A stretch of 6,002 nucleotides of DNA from an uncultured Slackia sp. Lineage in GTDB: Bacteria; Actinomycetota; Coriobacteriia; Coriobacteriales; Eggerthellaceae. The DNA lies in NCBI GenBank assembly GCA_900553775.1, contig USEZ01000118.1:1-6002 (forward strand), written 5' to 3'. Of this stretch, positions 4,896 to 6,002 are shown piece after piece. Made by a program: the position numbers and the translations under genes. Each line of letters begins with the position of its first letter. The stretch's first letter is position 1. Below the pieces are notes generated by a model. The model saw only the letters and a list, made by a program, of their open reading frames with translations. It was not told where the DNA came from and did no database searches.

Positions 4896-6002
4896 GTCCG
4901 ATAACTCCCGAAGAACAGCTTCACATCATCAAGTCAGGAATCGACACGCTCGTGCCCGAAAGCCTGCTTCTCGAGAAACTCAAGCGTGGCGGAGAGCTCA
5001 ATATCAAACTCGGCGTCGACCCCACGGCGCCCGATATCCATCTCGGCCATGCGGTGCCGCTGCGCAAGCTGCGTCAATTCCAGGACCTCGGCCATCGCGT
5101 GACGTTGATTATCGGCGACGGCACGGCTTTGATCGGCGACCCTTCGGGCCGCAACTCCACGCGTCCTCAGCTGACGCGCGAGCAGATCGCGGCGAATGCC
5201 CAGACTTATGTCGACCAGGCTTTCAAGATCCTCGATTCCGAGAAGACGACGTTGCGCTACAACTCGGAATGGATTTTGGACCTCGACATGGAAAAACTGC
5301 TCAAGCTGTTGAGCAATTTCACGGTAGCCCGCATTCTCGAGCGCGACGATTTCCATAAGCGCTATACCGGCGGCATGCCGATCGCCTTGCATGAATTCCT
5401 CTATCCGGTCATGCAGGCGTACGATTCCGTCGTGATCGAGGCGGATGTCGAGCTCGGCGGTTCCGACCAGCTGTTCAACCTTCTCGCCGGACGAGAGCTC
5501 ATGGAGAAGATGGGCATGGAGCCCCAGGTCGCGTTGACGCTTCCTCTTCTGGAAGGCACCGACGGCGTGCAGAAGATGTCGAAGAGCTACGGCAACTACA
5601 TCGGCTTGACCGACGAGGCGAACGATATGTTCGGCAAGGTGATGAGCATTCCCGACGAATTGATGGTCAAATACTACCGCCTTGCTTCGACGGCGAGCGT
5701 TGCCGAAATCGATGAGATCGAACAGGGGCTTTCCAGCGAAGCGTTGCATCCCAATAAGGTGAAGCGCGCATTGGCCCGCAACATCGTCGCCGCCTATCAC
5801 GACGAAGCCGCCGCCCAGGCCGCCGAGGCCGACTTCGATTTGAAGTTCAAAGAGCACGGCTTTCCCGCCGACGCCCCCACGTTCGAGGCCGATTTGACCC
5901 CGAACGACGAGGGCAAAGTGTATTTCGCCAAGGTTCTTGTCGATGCAGGGGCCGCGCAAAGCGTTTCCGACGCCCGTCGTCTTATAGACGGCGGCGCAGT
6001 GA
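4892..6002 (+). CDS. tyrS: Tyrosyl-tRNA synthetase, type 2 (KMSKS class), 3' end outside window
   Basis: Cytoplasmic class I aminoacyl-tRNA synthetase that activates tyrosine with ATP and charges tRNA-Tyr. The window holds 370 codons plus one base and no stop. The Rossmann catalytic domain shows the HIGH motif as HLGH (residues 50-53), preceded by LGVDPTAPD. Tyrosine-pocket residues lie in the YPVMQAYD segment (Tyr171, Gln175, Asp178), followed by GGSDQLFN from 189, and the second ATP motif is KMSKS (228-232). KMSKS, rather than the KFGKT/KFGKS of E. coli-type enzymes, places it with the TyrZ-like type 2 group of about 400-420 residues. The S4 tRNA-binding domain begins around 345 (VSDARRLIDGGAV) and is cut by the edge, so about 30-50 residues are missing. 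ATG 4892 is the only standard start that keeps the whole N-terminus, though its Shine-Dalgarno abuts it. It follows the U32 gene after 106 bases in the same direction, with its own candidate promoter. Confidence 0.97.
   Translation, partial: MSPITPEEQLHIIKSGIDTLVPESLLLEKLKRGGELNIKLGVDPTAPDIHLGHAVPLRKLRQFQDLGHRVTLIIGDGTALIGDPSGRNSTRPQLTREQIAANAQTYVDQAFKILDSEKTTLRYNSEWILDLDMEKLLKLLSNFTVARILERDDFHKRYTGGMPIALHEFLYPVMQAYDSVVIEADVELGGSDQLFNLLAGRELMEKMGMEPQVALTLPLLEGTDGVQKMSKSYGNYIGLTDEANDMFGKVMSIPDELMVKYYRLASTASVAEIDEIEQGLSSEALHPNKVKRALARNIVAAYHDEAAAQAAEADFDLKFKEHGFPADAPTFEADLTPNDEGKVYFAKVLVDAGAAQSVSDARRLIDGGAV

Noticed and set aside
4934..5959. A 341-codon minus-strand frame opposite tyrS
   Set aside because: tyrS has HLGH, KMSKS and an S4 start in the plus frame; the antisense frame is low-information and unrecognisable.

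Overview
The window looks like ordinary chromosomal DNA from a GC-rich bacterium (by eye around 60% GC, with strong G/C preference at third codon positions). It holds three housekeeping-type genes and no mobile element, phage gene, CRISPR array, rRNA or tRNA. The protein types fit a GC-rich Gram-positive, and my best guess is an anaerobic actinobacterium of the class Coriobacteriia (Eggerthellaceae-like). The supporting features are a class A penicillin-binding protein with a long acidic Pro/Asp/Glu tail, a long double-barrel U32 protein, and a KMSKS-type (type 2) tyrosyl-tRNA synthetase. This placement is inference, not a database match.

Layout. Bases 1-2250 (minus strand) encode 750 residues of a bifunctional class A penicillin-binding protein; its 3' end lies beyond the left edge. 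Bases 2251-2316 form a 66-bp divergent intergenic region. It contains two candidate promoters whose core elements interlock, built on a perfect 6-bp inverted repeat. Bases 2317-4785 (plus strand) encode an 822-residue U32-family protein with an internal duplication: an N-terminal U32 barrel with the full conserved cysteine set, a beta-barrel segment, a DUF3656 segment, and a degenerate second U32-like barrel with its own cysteine cluster. Bases 4786-4891 hold a candidate extended -10 promoter, a 15-bp stem-loop, and a short upstream ORF whose stop overlaps the next start as ATGA. Bases 4892-6002 (plus strand) encode tyrosyl-tRNA synthetase, cut by the right edge inside the S4 RNA-binding domain.

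How they work together. The PBP builds peptidoglycan on the outer face of the membrane and is functionally separate from the other two. The U32 protein belongs to a family whose characterised members are prephenate- or O2-independent hydroxylation factors for rRNA, tRNA or ubiquinone carrying Fe-S clusters, so an RNA-modification role beside tyrS is plausible but unproven. The most interesting points are the tandem U32 architecture with two cysteine clusters, the tyrS leader (hairpin plus coupled upstream ORF), and the interlocked divergent promoters that may make the PBP transcript leaderless.
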